A DNA stretch of 64,000 bases from Kosakonia cowanii JCM 10956 = DSM 18146. GTDB taxonomy: Bacteria > Pseudomonadota > Gammaproteobacteria > Enterobacterales > Enterobacteriaceae. Position numbers and translations under genes: made by a program. This document shows, piece by piece, positions 1 to 8,164 of this stretch. Every line of letters begins with the position of its first letter. Within the stretch, counting starts at the first letter, position 1. The stretch is taken from the NCBI RefSeq assembly GCF_001975225.1, contig NZ_CP019445.1, positions 3,906,001 to 3,970,000 of the forward strand, written 5' to 3'. The notes beneath the pieces were generated by a model. The model searched no databases. It saw only the letters and a program-made list of their open reading frames with translations, and was not told where the DNA came from.

Positions 1-1035
1 GCACATCAATTCATACCCGACAGTATTGGCCGCCGCGGCCACATCATCAATCTTGATCTCCCTGCCCCACAGCTCCACCGGCGCGCCGATACTGGCGTGC
101 GGGCACGGCGTGAGATCGACCGTCAGCATATCCATCGAGACCGCACCAACCACCGTGGTGCGAATGCCATCCACCAGTACCGGTGTGCCGGTGGGAGCCT
201 GGCGCGGATAGCCATCTGCATAACCACACGCCACCACGCCGATACGCTGCTCCGTCTGCGCACGGTAACGACAGCCGTAGCCGATGGCGTCGCCGTTCTT
301 CAGCGTCTGTACAGCAATAATCTCACTGCTCAGCGTCATTACCGGGCGAATACCGCTGTTTGCCACATCCTGCCATCTGCCCGATGGCGAGGCACCATAG
401 AGAATAATGCCGGGGCGAACCCAGTCAAAATGCGCTTCCGGATGCCATAACGTCGCGGCAGAGTTGGCAAGCGATCGCGGTAACGGCAGCCCTTCCGCCG
501 CCTGCTCAATGCGCCGCATCGGTTGCGAAATGCCGTCCGGACGCTCCGCCTCGGCAAAGTGCGACATCAGCGTGATATTGCCGACGCTGGCAAAGCTGCT
601 CAGCTGCTGCCAGACGCTGTGCACGCGCTCCGGCAGGAAACCGAGACGGTTCATACCGCTGTTGATTTTGAGGTAGATATCAAGCGGTGCCTGCAGCTTC
701 GCATTTTTCAGCAGATTAAGCTGCCAGTTACTGTGGATCCCACTGGTGAGACGGTACTGGTCATAAAGCGCCAGCTCCTTCGCATCAAAAAAACCCTCCA
801 GCATTAAGAGAGGCCCTTTCCAGCCGCGCTCGCGCAGCAAGATCGCCTCCTCAAGGTTGAGCATCGCAAAGCCATCAGTTTTATTGAGCGCCGACCAGAT
901 GCGCTCCAGACCGTGGCCGTAGGCATTTGCCTTCACCACCGACCAGACTTTGGCATCGGGTGCCGCGCGGCGCACTATTTGCAAGTTATTGGCTAACGCC
1001 TGTAAATCGAGGGTCGCCAGAACCGGACGAGACAT
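1..1035 (-). CDS. dadX: Catabolic alanine racemase, 3' end cut by the window edge
   Basis: Pyridoxal-phosphate alanine racemase that interconverts L- and D-alanine so that DadA can oxidise the D form. The 345 visible codons start at MSRPVLATLDLQ and run off the left edge, so only about the last ten residues are missing compared with the usual 356. The PLP lysine lies in VVKANAYGHG near residue 34. The second catalytic tyrosine region reads GYGCRYRA, and the conserved VSMDMLTVD is present. The gene follows dadA by 18 bases on the same strand, as in the dadAX operon, and has no terminator between. The biosynthetic paralogue Alr is excluded by this context. Identification is firm. Confidence 0.96.
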   Translation of the reverse strand, partial: MSRPVLATLDLQALANNLQIVRRAAPDAKVWSVVKANAYGHGLERIWSALNKTDGFAMLNLEEAILLRERGWKGPLLMLEGFFDAKELALYDQYRLTSGIHSNWQLNLLKNAKLQAPLDIYLKINSGMNRLGFLPERVHSVWQQLSSFASVGNITLMSHFAEAERPDGISQPMRRIEQAAEGLPLPRSLANSAATLWHPEAHFDWVRPGIILYGASPSGRWQDVANSGIRPVMTLSSEIIAVQTLKNGDAIGYGCRYRAQTEQRIGVVACGYADGYPRQAPTGTPVLVDGIRTTVVGAVSMDMLTVDLTPCPHASIGAPVELWGREIKIDDVAAAANTVGYELMC

Positions 1036-1053
1036 GTCTATTCCTTACGCCTG

Positions 1054-2352
1054 TCAGCTGTGTACACCATGGAGATGCTGGGCACGCGCAGGCGTGAACC
1101 CTGGAAGATAACGCGCCACGCTCAGATCGTCAGCGGCGATAGCCGGTGTGTTGCCGGTCATCAGATCGCTGAGCAACTGCCCGGAGCCGCAGGCCATTGT
1201 CCAGCCGAGCGTGCCGTGACCAGTATTGAGCCACAGGTTTTTAAACGGCGTGCGGCCAACCACCGGCGTGCCGTCCGGCGTCATTGGACGTAAGCCGGTC
1301 CAGAAGGTGGCCTCCTCAACATGGCCGCCGCGCGGGAAGAGATCGCGCACCACCATCTCCAGCGTTTCGCGCCGCGGTTGTAACAGCTCAGTATTAAATC
1401 CAACGATCTCTGCCATGCCGCCGACGCGAATGCGCTGATCGAAGCGGGTAATGGCGATTTTATAGGTCTCATCAAGAATGGTGGAAACCGGGGCGCCATC
1501 CTCCTGCGCCACCGGGATGGTCAGCGAGTAGCCCTTGAGCGGATAAACCGGAATATCGACAATCCCTTTCAGCAGGCCAGTGGACCAGGAGCCGAAAGCC
1601 ATCACGTAAGCATCTGCTTTCACGACCTCTTCGCCACACTTCACGCCGTAGATTTTTTCACCTTCGTAGAGCAGACGATCGACGGGGGTATTGAAGCGGA
1701 ACACTACCCCGGCCGCTTCGGCCATCTGCGCCAGCCGCTGTGTGAAGAGCTGGCAATCACCGGTTTCATCGTTTGGCAGCCGCAGACCGCCGGTCAGCTT
1801 GTGCGCGACTTCACCCAGCGCCGGTTCCACTTCGGCCAGGCGAGCCGATTCCAGCAACTGATACGGCACGCCCGCTTCCTGCAACACGGCGATATCACGG
1901 GTGGCGTTCTCATACTGTTCGGCGGTGCGGAAGAGTTGCAGCGTCCCGCCCTGGCGGCCTTCATACTGGATCCCGGTGGTTTCCCGCAGCAGTTTCAGAC
2001 AATCGCGGCTATATTCAGCCAGACGCACCATGCGCCCTTTATTTTCCATATAGTGGCGGGTGTCGCAGTTGCGCAGCATTTGCCACATCCACTTTAACTG
2101 CGAGGAGGAGCCGTCGAGCTTGATGGCAAGTGGTGCGTGGCGCTCAAACATCCATTTGATCGCTTTTAGCGGCACGCCGGGCGCAGCCCACGGTGCGGCA
2201 TAGCCCGGCGAGATCTGCCCGGCGTTGGCGGCGCTGGTCTCCAGTGCAGGCCCCGGCTGGCGATCGATTACGGTGACATCATGTCCGGCCTGGCGTAAAT
2301 ACCAGGCGCTGGTAACGCCAACAACGCCGCTGCCCAATACAACAACTCGCAT
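1054..2352 (-). CDS. dadA: D-amino acid dehydrogenase, FAD-dependent
   Basis: Membrane-associated flavoprotein that deaminates D-alanine and other D-amino acids to keto acids and passes electrons to the respiratory chain. The 432 codons equal the E. coli length. The N terminus [20 protein letters not shown] is a Rossmann FAD-binding fold with GxGxxG at residues 7-12, and the C terminus carries the second flavin contact ([15 protein letters not shown]). I chose the ATG at 2350-2352. An in-frame ATG 27 bases further upstream adds residues not found in the family. It is the first gene of dadAX, and catabolite control is suggested by a CRP-like site about 90 bases upstream. Confidence 0.97.
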   Translation of the reverse strand: MRVVVLGSGVVGVTSAWYLRQAGHDVTVIDRQPGPALETSAANAGQISPGYAAPWAAPGVPLKAIKWMFERHAPLAIKLDGSSSQLKWMWQMLRNCDTRHYMENKGRMVRLAEYSRDCLKLLRETTGIQYEGRQGGTLQLFRTAEQYENATRDIAVLQEAGVPYQLLESARLAEVEPALGEVAHKLTGGLRLPNDETGDCQLFTQRLAQMAEAAGVVFRFNTPVDRLLYEGEKIYGVKCGEEVVKADAYVMAFGSWSTGLLKGIVDIPVYPLKGYSLTIPVAQEDGAPVSTILDETYKIAITRFDQRIRVGGMAEIVGFNTELLQPRRETLEMVVRDLFPRGGHVEEATFWTGLRPMTPDGTPVVGRTPFKNLWLNTGHGTLGWTMACGSGQLLSDLMTGNTPAIAADDLSVARYLPGFTPARAQHLHGVHS

Positions 2353-2439
2353 ATCCCTTCTCCCGTGAGTAAAGCACAATCATCTGATTACAAATTGATA
2401 ACTCAGATGAAAATATTATTCAACATATGGCTTTTTTAT

Positions 2440-2455
2440 GGTGACGTTCCTCACA
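2440..2455. promoter_or_regulatory. CRP-like site upstream of dadA
   Basis: GGTGA, six bases, TCACA: nine of ten conserved CRP half-site bases. It lies 88-103 bases before the dadA start. Known E. coli dadAX is CRP- and Lrp-controlled, so a site here is expected. The match is seen, the function is inferred. The rest of the 320-base gap to ycgB (2353-2672) holds AT-rich promoter sequence and no gene that I can see. Confidence 0.55.
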
Positions 2456-2672
2456 ACATCGCCGCCAGGTAAGGGCTGCGGATATTCAGCATCTCCTGCT
2501 GCGCACCCTATCGCCGCAGCATAATATTTTGCCGCTATGGCTTTTTACACGGTGAGCGAGCGGGAATATCGTGAAGATTTGGTGAGGGCTGGCGTACACT
2601 TTTAAATCAGTGTTCTATGCTTGAAATGAGACGCTCCATACAGAGAGTGTCGAGAACAATGAGGGCGCGCTA

Positions 2673-4205
2673 ATGGCTACGATTGACTCAATGAATAAGG
2701 ATTCTATTCGTCTGAGCGATGGACCCGACTGGACATTCGAGCTGCTGGATGATTACCTGGCAGAGATTGACCGGGTGGCGAAACTCTACCGGCTGGATAC
2801 CTATCCGCATCAAATCGAAGTGATCACCTCAGAACAGATGATGGATGCCTACTCAAGCGTCGGCATGCCTATCAATTATCCCCACTGGTCGTTCGGCAAA
2901 AAGTTTATTGAAACCGAACGGCTCTATAAGCATGGTCAGCAAGGCCTGGCCTACGAGATTGTCATTAACTCCAATCCCTGCATCGCTTACCTGATGGAGG
3001 AGAACACCATCACTATGCAGGCGCTGGTGATGGCGCATGCCTGTTACGGACACAACTCGTTTTTCAAAAATAACTACCTGTTCCGCAGCTGGACCGATGC
3101 CAGCTCGATTGTCGATTACCTGATCTTCGCGCGTAAATACATCACAGATTGCGAAGAGCGCTACGGCGTAGTCGAAGTAGAAAAACTGCTCGATTCCTGT
3201 CACGCACTGATGAATTACGGTGTCGACCGCTATAAGCGTCCGCAGAAAATCTCCTTGCAGGAGGAGAAAGCGCGGCAAAAAAGCCGGGAAGAGTATCTAC
3301 AAAGCCAGGTAAATATGTTGTGGCGCACCCTGCCAAAACGCGATGAGGAGGTGGCCGTCGCTCAGGCGCGCCGTTACCCGGCGGAGCCGCAGGAGAACTT
3401 GCTCTACTTTATGGAGAAGAATGCGCCGCTGCTGGAGCCGTGGCAGCGTGAGATCCTGCGCATTGTGCGCAAAGTGAGCCAATATTTTTATCCGCAGAAG
3501 CAGACGCAGGTGATGAACGAAGGCTGGGCGACGTTCTGGCACTACACCATCCTTAATCACCTCTATGACGAAGGAAAAGTGACTGACCGCTTTATGCTGG
3601 AGTTTCTGCACAGCCACACCAATGTGGTGTTCCAGCCGCCTTACAACAGCCCGTGGTACAGCGGCATTAACCCCTACGCCCTCGGCTTTGCCATGTTCCA
3701 GGATATCAAGCGCATCTGCCAGTCACCGACGGAAGAGGATCGCTACTGGTTCCCGGATATTGCCGGTTCCGACTGGCTGGAGACGCTCCATTTCGCCATG
3801 CGTGATTTTAAAGATGAGAGCTTTATCAGCCAGTTTATGTCGCCGAAAATCATGCGTGATTTCCGCTTCTTCACCGTGCTGGATGACGATCGCAATAACT
3901 ACCTGGAAATAGCCGCAATCCACAACGAAGAGGGCTACCGCGAGATCCGCTCGAAGCTCTCATCGCAGTACAATCTGAGCAACCTTGAACCGAATATTCA
4001 GGTCTGGAACGTCGATCTGCGCGGCGATCGCTCGCTGACGTTGCGCTATATTCCGCATAACCGAGCTCCGCTCGATAAAGGACGTCGCGAAGTGCTGAAA
4101 CATGTGCATCGCCTGTGGGGATTTGACGTTCTGCTTGAGCAGCAAAACGAAGATGGCAGTGTGGAGCTGCTGGAGCGCTGTCCGCCGCGAAGCAACGTGC
4201 TGTGA
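2673..4205 (+). CDS. ycgB: SpoVR family protein YcgB
   Basis: Member of the SpoVR/YcgB family, named for a Bacillus sporulation cortex protein. Its biochemical role in enterobacteria is not settled, although it is usually a stress and stationary-phase protein. The 510 codons match the E. coli protein in length, and the family core (for example NINPYALGF-like GINPYALGFAMFQDIKRI and the WATFWHYTI stretch with its histidine) is intact. The start at 2673 is preceded by GAGGG eight bases upstream. It is divergent from dadA, is monocistronic, and ends at a strong hairpin shared with convergent fadR. No oddities seen. Confidence 0.95.
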   Translation: MATIDSMNKDSIRLSDGPDWTFELLDDYLAEIDRVAKLYRLDTYPHQIEVITSEQMMDAYSSVGMPINYPHWSFGKKFIETERLYKHGQQGLAYEIVINSNPCIAYLMEENTITMQALVMAHACYGHNSFFKNNYLFRSWTDASSIVDYLIFARKYITDCEERYGVVEVEKLLDSCHALMNYGVDRYKRPQKISLQEEKARQKSREEYLQSQVNMLWRTLPKRDEEVAVAQARRYPAEPQENLLYFMEKNAPLLEPWQREILRIVRKVSQYFYPQKQTQVMNEGWATFWHYTILNHLYDEGKVTDRFMLEFLHSHTNVVFQPPYNSPWYSGINPYALGFAMFQDIKRICQSPTEEDRYWFPDIAGSDWLETLHFAMRDFKDESFISQFMSPKIMRDFRFFTVLDDDRNNYLEIAAIHNEEGYREIRSKLSSQYNLSNLEPNIQVWNVDLRGDRSLTLRYIPHNRAPLDKGRREVLKHVHRLWGFDVLLEQQNEDGSVELLERCPPRSNVL

Positions 4206-4209
4206 TATA

Positions 4210-4236
4210 AAAAACCCCTCACCATGAGGGGTTTTT
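4210..4236. terminator. Bidirectional terminator between ycgB and fadR
   Basis: AAAAACCCCTC, loop ACCAT, GAGGGGTTTTT. A perfect stem flanked by A and T tracts on both sides, placed between two convergent stop codons, so it can end both transcripts. Confidence 0.9.
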
Positions 4237-4240
4237 GTCA

Positions 4241-4960
4241 CTAGCGGCTTTGTAGTGCGAGATCGCCAGGCATGGTTTTCTGCATCTTGTGCCAGATCTC
4301 CCCGCTGTCATGACCGTAGCGACGAACCAGTTCATAAACCTTGTCGTGCTCGGCATGCTCGCAGATCTCTGCCAGCCGATGATAAAAACCGAGCGCGAGG
4401 CTACGTGCCTCCGGGCTGGAGAAGTAGTGGCGACCAATGCGGGTATAAAGCCCTTTCATGCCGTTCAGGATCAGACCATAGATCGGGTTGCCGGAAGCAA
4501 ACGCCAGCCCGCGAAAAATGTTGTAATCCAAATTAGCAAACGCATCGGCGTGATCTTCGACTTCACGCGCGGTGGCGAGCACCTTTAGCGCATCTTCAGG
4601 ATGCTGGCGAAACGCAGTGCGAATGAAAATCGTGGAAATGTTGGTACGCACGGACAGCAAGTTATCGATCAACTGCGGTACGCTTTCGTGATCCAGACGT
4701 GCCAGCGTTTCCAAAATATTCAGACCGGAGGTTTCCCAGAAATTGTTCACTTTTGTCGGTTTGCCATGCTGGATAGTGAGCCAGCCATCCCGGGCAAGTC
4801 GCTGCAGCACTTCACGCAGTGTGGTACGAGTGACGCCAATCAGTTCAGAGAGCTCGCGTTCAGCAGGAAGAATCGACCCCGGAGGAAAGCGACTATTCCA
4901 GATACTTTCGATGATGTACTCTTCCGCGAAACCCGCCGGGCTCTGCGCCTTAATGACCAT
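4241..4960 (-). CDS. fadR: Fatty acid metabolism regulator FadR
   Basis: GntR-family transcription factor that represses fatty-acid degradation and activates unsaturated fatty-acid synthesis, released from DNA by long-chain acyl-CoA. The 239 codons equal the E. coli length. The winged helix-turn-helix occupies roughly residues 10-70 ([20 protein letters not shown]), followed by the all-helical acyl-CoA domain. The start is the ATG at 4958-4960 ([15 protein letters not shown]). The open frame runs 96 bases further up but that part resembles nothing in the family. In E. coli nhaB lies next upstream, but here the divergent neighbour is dsbB directly. A FadR-like operator is found in front of fadD in this window. 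Confidence 0.97.
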   Translation of the reverse strand: MVIKAQSPAGFAEEYIIESIWNSRFPPGSILPAERELSELIGVTRTTLREVLQRLARDGWLTIQHGKPTKVNNFWETSGLNILETLARLDHESVPQLIDNLLSVRTNISTIFIRTAFRQHPEDALKVLATAREVEDHADAFANLDYNIFRGLAFASGNPIYGLILNGMKGLYTRIGRHYFSSPEARSLALGFYHRLAEICEHAEHDKVYELVRRYGHDSGEIWHKMQKTMPGDLALQSR

Positions 4961-5266
4961 ATAAGATTTCCATAACACAGCTAAGCAATGAGCACTCATC
5001 ATACCAAAGCATGCAGTGGGCAGGTAGCGTAGGGTAGGAAGAAAAAAGGCGATCAACGTTTTATTTTGACGAATTTACTACATGAATATTTCGTGCAAAT
5101 ATGCCTTAAATCCAAATAATTAACTGAAGATCGGCCAAAATGGCGTAGGCGATGTTTCACTTTTTGCTGACTAAACATTCCATTACGCATTATTTTGCCC
5201 CCGCTAGTGGCCTTGAGATTGATTTCGTTTACACTGCGGTCTCTACGCATCTCCAGGGAAATGATT
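4961..5266. other. Intergenic region fadR-dsbB, nhaB absent
   Basis: About 306 bases that hold the divergent promoters of fadR and dsbB. In E. coli this position is occupied by the Na+/H+ antiporter gene nhaB, and I find no reading frame or fragment resembling it. AT-rich stretches around 5050-5130 look like promoter DNA. No other gene seen. Confidence 0.7.
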
Positions 5267-5797
5267 ATGTTGCGATATTTAAATAAGTGCTCACACGGGC
5301 GCGGCGCCTGGCTGCTGATGGCGTTAACCGCCTTTGCGCTTGAGATGACGGCGCTGTGGTTCCAGCATGTCATGTTGCTCAAACCGTGTGTGTTATGCAT
5401 TTACGAGCGCTGCGCCCTCTTTGGCGTGATGGGTGCCGGTATTATCGGTGCCGTTGCGCCAAAAACCCCGCTTCGCTTTGCTGCCCTTGCCATCTGGATC
5501 TACAGCGCCATTCGCGGTATCCAGCTGACGTGGGAACACACGCAGATCCAGCTTCACCCCTCCCCTTTTATGACCTGCGATTTTGCCGCGCGCTTCCCGA
5601 GCTGGCTGCCGCTGGATAAATGGCTGCCGCAGGTGTTTGTCGCTTCCGGCGACTGTGCGCAGCGTCAATGGGAGTTCCTGAAGATGGATATGCCGCAGTG
5701 GCTATTAGGCATTTTTGTCGCCTATCTGGTGGTGGCGCTACTGGTGCTGATTGCGCAATTCTTTAAACCGAAAAAACGCGATCTGTTTGGCCGGTAA
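5267..5797 (+). CDS. dsbB: Disulfide bond formation protein DsbB
   Basis: Inner-membrane quinone reductase that reoxidises periplasmic DsbA. The 176 codons match E. coli. Four transmembrane segments are evident. The first periplasmic redox pair is CVLC at residues 41 and 44, and the second pair lies in the loop SPFMTCDF and SGDCAQRQW (about 104 and 130). The C-terminal KKRDLFGR is the family ending. I chose the ATG at 5267 (MLRYLNKCS) over an in-frame ATG six bases earlier because the AGGG ribosome site at 5255 is better spaced. It is followed directly by a strong terminator, after which the decayed prophage begins. Confidence 0.97.
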   Translation: MLRYLNKCSHGRGAWLLMALTAFALEMTALWFQHVMLLKPCVLCIYERCALFGVMGAGIIGAVAPKTPLRFAALAIWIYSAIRGIQLTWEHTQIQLHPSPFMTCDFAARFPSWLPLDKWLPQVFVASGDCAQRQWEFLKMDMPQWLLGIFVAYLVVALLVLIAQFFKPKKRDLFGR

Positions 5798-5827
5798 AAA
5801 AACGCTCCTTCGGGAGCGTTTTTTTAT
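5796..5827 (+). terminator. dsbB terminator
   Basis: AACGCTCC, loop TTCG, GGAGCGTT followed by seven T. UUCG tetraloop hairpin immediately after the dsbB stop codon. Confidence 0.92.
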
Positions 5828-5856
5828 TGATGAGCGTGGTGATAAGAAACAGAGCC

Positions 5857-5883
5857 TTAATTCGCCCAGTCAGGTTTATTCAG
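5857..5883 (-). repeat. attL: displaced 3' end of ycgN
   Basis: On the minus strand the codons read LNKPDWAN and stop, the C-terminal sequence of YcgN. It matches 10709-10735 at 21 of 27 positions, with most differences at third codon positions. It is the displaced host end of ycgN left after integration. The upstream codons do not continue as YcgN. Confidence 0.82.
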
Positions 5884-6004
5884 GGCAGGCACCAGTAAAA
5901 ATTACTGTGCAATGAAGTGAAATGAAAGCAGGTTGAAAGTAATGCATTAGCGCAAGACGAATCGACACCTTCAGAGGTTTTGAGTTGTTTGGCGCTAATT
6001 TTTT

Positions 6005-6026
6005 TGCCCCATCCATGCCCCATCCT
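6005..6026. repeat. Tandem 11-bp iterons, probable integrase arm sites
   Basis: TGCCCCATCCA followed directly by TGCCCCATCCT. It lies between the attL core and the first phage gene, which is where lambda-type integrases have their arm-binding sites. A TGCCCCA is also present in the 3' end of the integrase remnant near 10660. The other prophage has three 11-bp iterons of different sequence in the equivalent place. Confidence 0.55.
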
Positions 6027-6407
6027 TTACATCATCGGATTGTGTTCGCACTCGGCGGTGCGCGCGTCGTTGATGATGTCGGTGATCACCCCTTTGAAAA
6101 CCAGGCGACCTTCAAAGTCATCAATCGTCATCGGATAAGTGATTTCCGGCCTGTCGAGTTCTTCCAGGCTCGGGCGCGGATGAAGCCGCAGCATGCGCAT
6201 CCGCTCATCCAGATGACACATCACTAACGACCCGTCTACCGGCGTGGCCGAAGTGTCCAAAATCAGCAGCGCACCCTTCTTTATAGCTTCACGCCGTGAC
6301 TCTGTCGCCACGCGCAGGAAGTATGTCGCGGAAGGGACGCGAATCAGTTCATGGTCGGGCGATATCTTCTCATCCATATAATCAGCTGCAGGTGATGGGA
6401 ACCCCAT
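6027..6407 (-). CDS. HumD-like (UmuD'-type) translesion polymerase subunit
   Basis: A 126-residue protein that begins MGFPSPAADYMDEK, the sequence found in E. coli UmuD directly after its Cys24-Gly25 cleavage point. It therefore lacks the N-terminal arm and resembles UmuD' or phage P1 HumD. RVPSATYFL aligns with QHPSATYFV of UmuD. The serine at the Ser60 position is kept (TES), but the Lys97 position is a leucine, so self-cleavage chemistry is lost. Inferred role: accessory subunit for a UmuC-type polymerase supplied by the host, since no UmuC is in the window. It follows the 79-residue gene with one base between stop and start. Paralogue of 56818-57204, two residues shorter. Confidence 0.82.
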   Translation of the reverse strand: MGFPSPAADYMDEKISPDHELIRVPSATYFLRVATESRREAIKKGALLILDTSATPVDGSLVMCHLDERMRMLRLHPRPSLEELDRPEITYPMTIDDFEGRLVFKGVITDIINDARTAECEHNPMM

Positions 6408-6408
6408 G

Positions 6409-6648
6409 TCAAAGCCCTCCGTCCGGGTTGTACATCATGAACGTACGGAGTTTACCCTCTTGCTGAGAGATATCTTTGAACGTGCTGATGTAGCTCTCGA
6501 TCCACTGGTTAGCCTCGCGCGGCGTCCAGTCCCAGTTAAAAGTGAGTGAAACCCTCACAAAATCGGCCGTGGTTACCGTGCGCCGCCCGCTGGGTTCCAT
6601 CACTATGGCCTGCCTGAATGCTGTCTCGATATCGTCTCTGCGTGGCAT
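6409..6648 (-). CDS. 79-residue phage protein paired with HumD-like gene, copy 1
   Basis: Unrecognised small protein, starting MPRRDDIETAFRQAIVMEP. It is mostly polar and helical in appearance with a central WDWTPREANQWIE stretch that could be a helix-turn-helix, and ends FMMYNPDGGL. The start at 6648 gives exactly the same 79-residue length as copy 2 (57204-57443), to which it is identical at about 64 of 79 positions. GAGG lies five bases before this ATG. A LexA box starts 17 bases upstream, so the gene is the first cistron of an SOS operon with the HumD-like gene. Function unknown. The conserved pairing suggests that the two proteins act together. Confidence 0.8.
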   Translation of the reverse strand: MPRRDDIETAFRQAIVMEPSGRRTVTTADFVRVSLTFNWDWTPREANQWIESYISTFKDISQQEGKLRTFMMYNPDGGL

Positions 6649-6665
6649 CATGACCTCACCATGAC

Positions 6666-6685
6666 CACTGTATTTATATACAGCA
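6666..6685. promoter_or_regulatory. LexA (SOS) box of HumD cassette, copy 1
   Basis: CACTGTATTTATATACAGCA. CTG, ten AT bases, CAG, closely matching the enterobacterial LexA consensus. It sits 17 bases before the start of the 79-residue gene, the same distance as in the second cassette. Confidence 0.85.
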
Positions 6686-6992
6686 ATATTGATCATCGAT
6701 GTAGATCAAGCGAAGCGTGTAAAATGATTTATAAGTGGCGGGGGCACTGGAAATTTAGTTGTTAAAAATTCGTCGACGCCGGTTTGTAATAGCCTGGCGC
6801 ATAGTTAAGGATAACCCATGCCTTTATGGGCCATATCAGACTGCAAGGTTATAGTAAACAAAAAATTCACAAGATAGCGTCTTAGTTTTATTACGAAATA
6901 CGCTAAGTTGTTGATGCTTCATAGTTGTACATCACGGCGAGTTATCATCTATAAATCGCTTCTAAATTGGATTTTTTTACACCCGCATGCAA
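6686..6992. other. Spacer between divergent phage operons
   Basis: About 300 bases of AT-rich DNA between two LexA boxes. It contains an inverted repeat TTGATC ... GATCAA just beyond the first box (about 6690-6711). No open frame with a credible ribosome site is visible on either strand. Confidence 0.5.
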
Positions 6993-7012
6993 TGCTGCTT
7001 TTATATACAGCA
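6993..7012. promoter_or_regulatory. LexA (SOS) box upstream of the acyltransferase
   Basis: TGCTGCTTTTATATACAGCA. A CTG-N10-CAG palindrome with AT-rich core, its centre about 85 bases before the acyltransferase start at 7087. No gene begins on the other strand nearby, so the acyltransferase is the likeliest target. Confidence 0.72.
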
Positions 7013-7086
7013 TCACTTAACGCCGATGTCGATCTAGTGATTTTGAAGTGATAAACTCTCAATAAATCTGTGTGACTGAGAAAGAA

Positions 7087-8108
7087 ATGGAAAATAAAAA
7101 AAGGTCTGAAATTCATAATTTGCAGATCATAAGGGGCATTGCCGCAATGATGGTTGTCACAAACCATTTGTGGGGTACAGTTTTTGGTGGGATTTTTAAG
7201 TTTAATGGCGGAATTGGTGTAGATATATTCTTTGTCCTTAGCGGATTTCTTATGGTGCTGACTCAAAACAACGCCAGAGGGCCCGTTAGTTTCTTAACGG
7301 GAAGAATTGGAAGAATATACCCTATGTATATTCTTATTTCTCTCCCATTAATTATTATGATGGTTGAACTAGATAACCCATTTAAACTCCTAAGCAATCT
7401 ATTCCTGATCCCAACATATGGTTTTTTCAGCATAGACTGGCTAACGATCCCGCCTGGACGCTGGTCTATGAGATGATTTTCTATGTGATGTTCTCTGCAG
7501 CGTTGGTGATAAGCAGAAAGCGAGCTATAGCATGCATGATAGTTTGCTTCATGCTGACAGCTTCTGCGGTCGCATTCACATTTTATATTCCTCCGCAGCC
7601 CAGGTATGGATGGATAAACATCGGATACATACTTGGTGATAACCTTCTTATTGATTTTGGAATGGGATGCATGCTAGCTGTTATCTATGACAACTTGAAG
7701 ATCCAGAAACGAATGGGATTCTACTTCTTTTTAATATCTGTTATTGCAGTAATATATGTATCTCTCTTGCACATATCTGGCGCTCGAATCATTAAATTCG
7801 GCATCCCGGCTTTATTAATCATAATACTTGCGATTTATAGCCGAAGTGGCAACTGCATAATATTTAAAACTCTGCATGTGGTTGGAGATGCGTCATATAG
7901 CATATATTTATCACACTTATATTTTGCGCTTGCAATGCATAATTCTGTCAACGTGAAAAACATAGCATCAGCTAATGCGGAAATAGCAACACTTATTTTC
8001 ACTGGCATGTGCGTAGCATTTGGCTTATTTATAAATATAACTGTTGAGAAGCCTATCATGAAGTACATGGCCGATCGCAAGAGACAGAGAAAGGAAGCTA
8101 CAGCTTAA
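7087..8108 (+). pseudogene. Acyltransferase 3 family (O-antigen acetylase type), frameshifted
   Basis: Integral membrane acyltransferase of the OafA/Oac family, which phages use to acetylate host surface sugars. The N-terminal motif LQIIRGIAAMMVVTNHLW and GVDIFFVLSGFLM (residues near 15 and 50) are typical, with multiple hydrophobic segments after. The first frame stops at 7474-7476 (WSMR stop). The second frame continues with NDPAWTLVYEMIFYVMFS to 8108. The sequence DW followed by ANDPAWTL would be restored by one extra G near 7439-7441, so a single-base deletion is the simplest explanation. AT-rich codon use differs sharply from the backbone. The start could also be a GTG at 7072. Probably inactive now. 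Confidence 0.8.
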
Positions 8109-8114
8109 TGGTAT

Positions 8115-8130
8115 GGGGGCATTCGCCCCC
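8115..8130. terminator. Hairpin between convergent acyltransferase and tail fragment
   Basis: GGGGGC, loop ATTC, GCCCCC. A strong stem without a T tract between two convergent 3' ends. It may act as a weak terminator or transcript stabiliser. Confidence 0.45.
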
Positions 8131-8164
8131 ACCCAGCAAATCAAATAACCTCATGAGTAAAATG

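Noticed and set aside
2853..3278. 141-codon open frame antisense to ycgB
   Set aside because: Shadow frame in a conserved gene.
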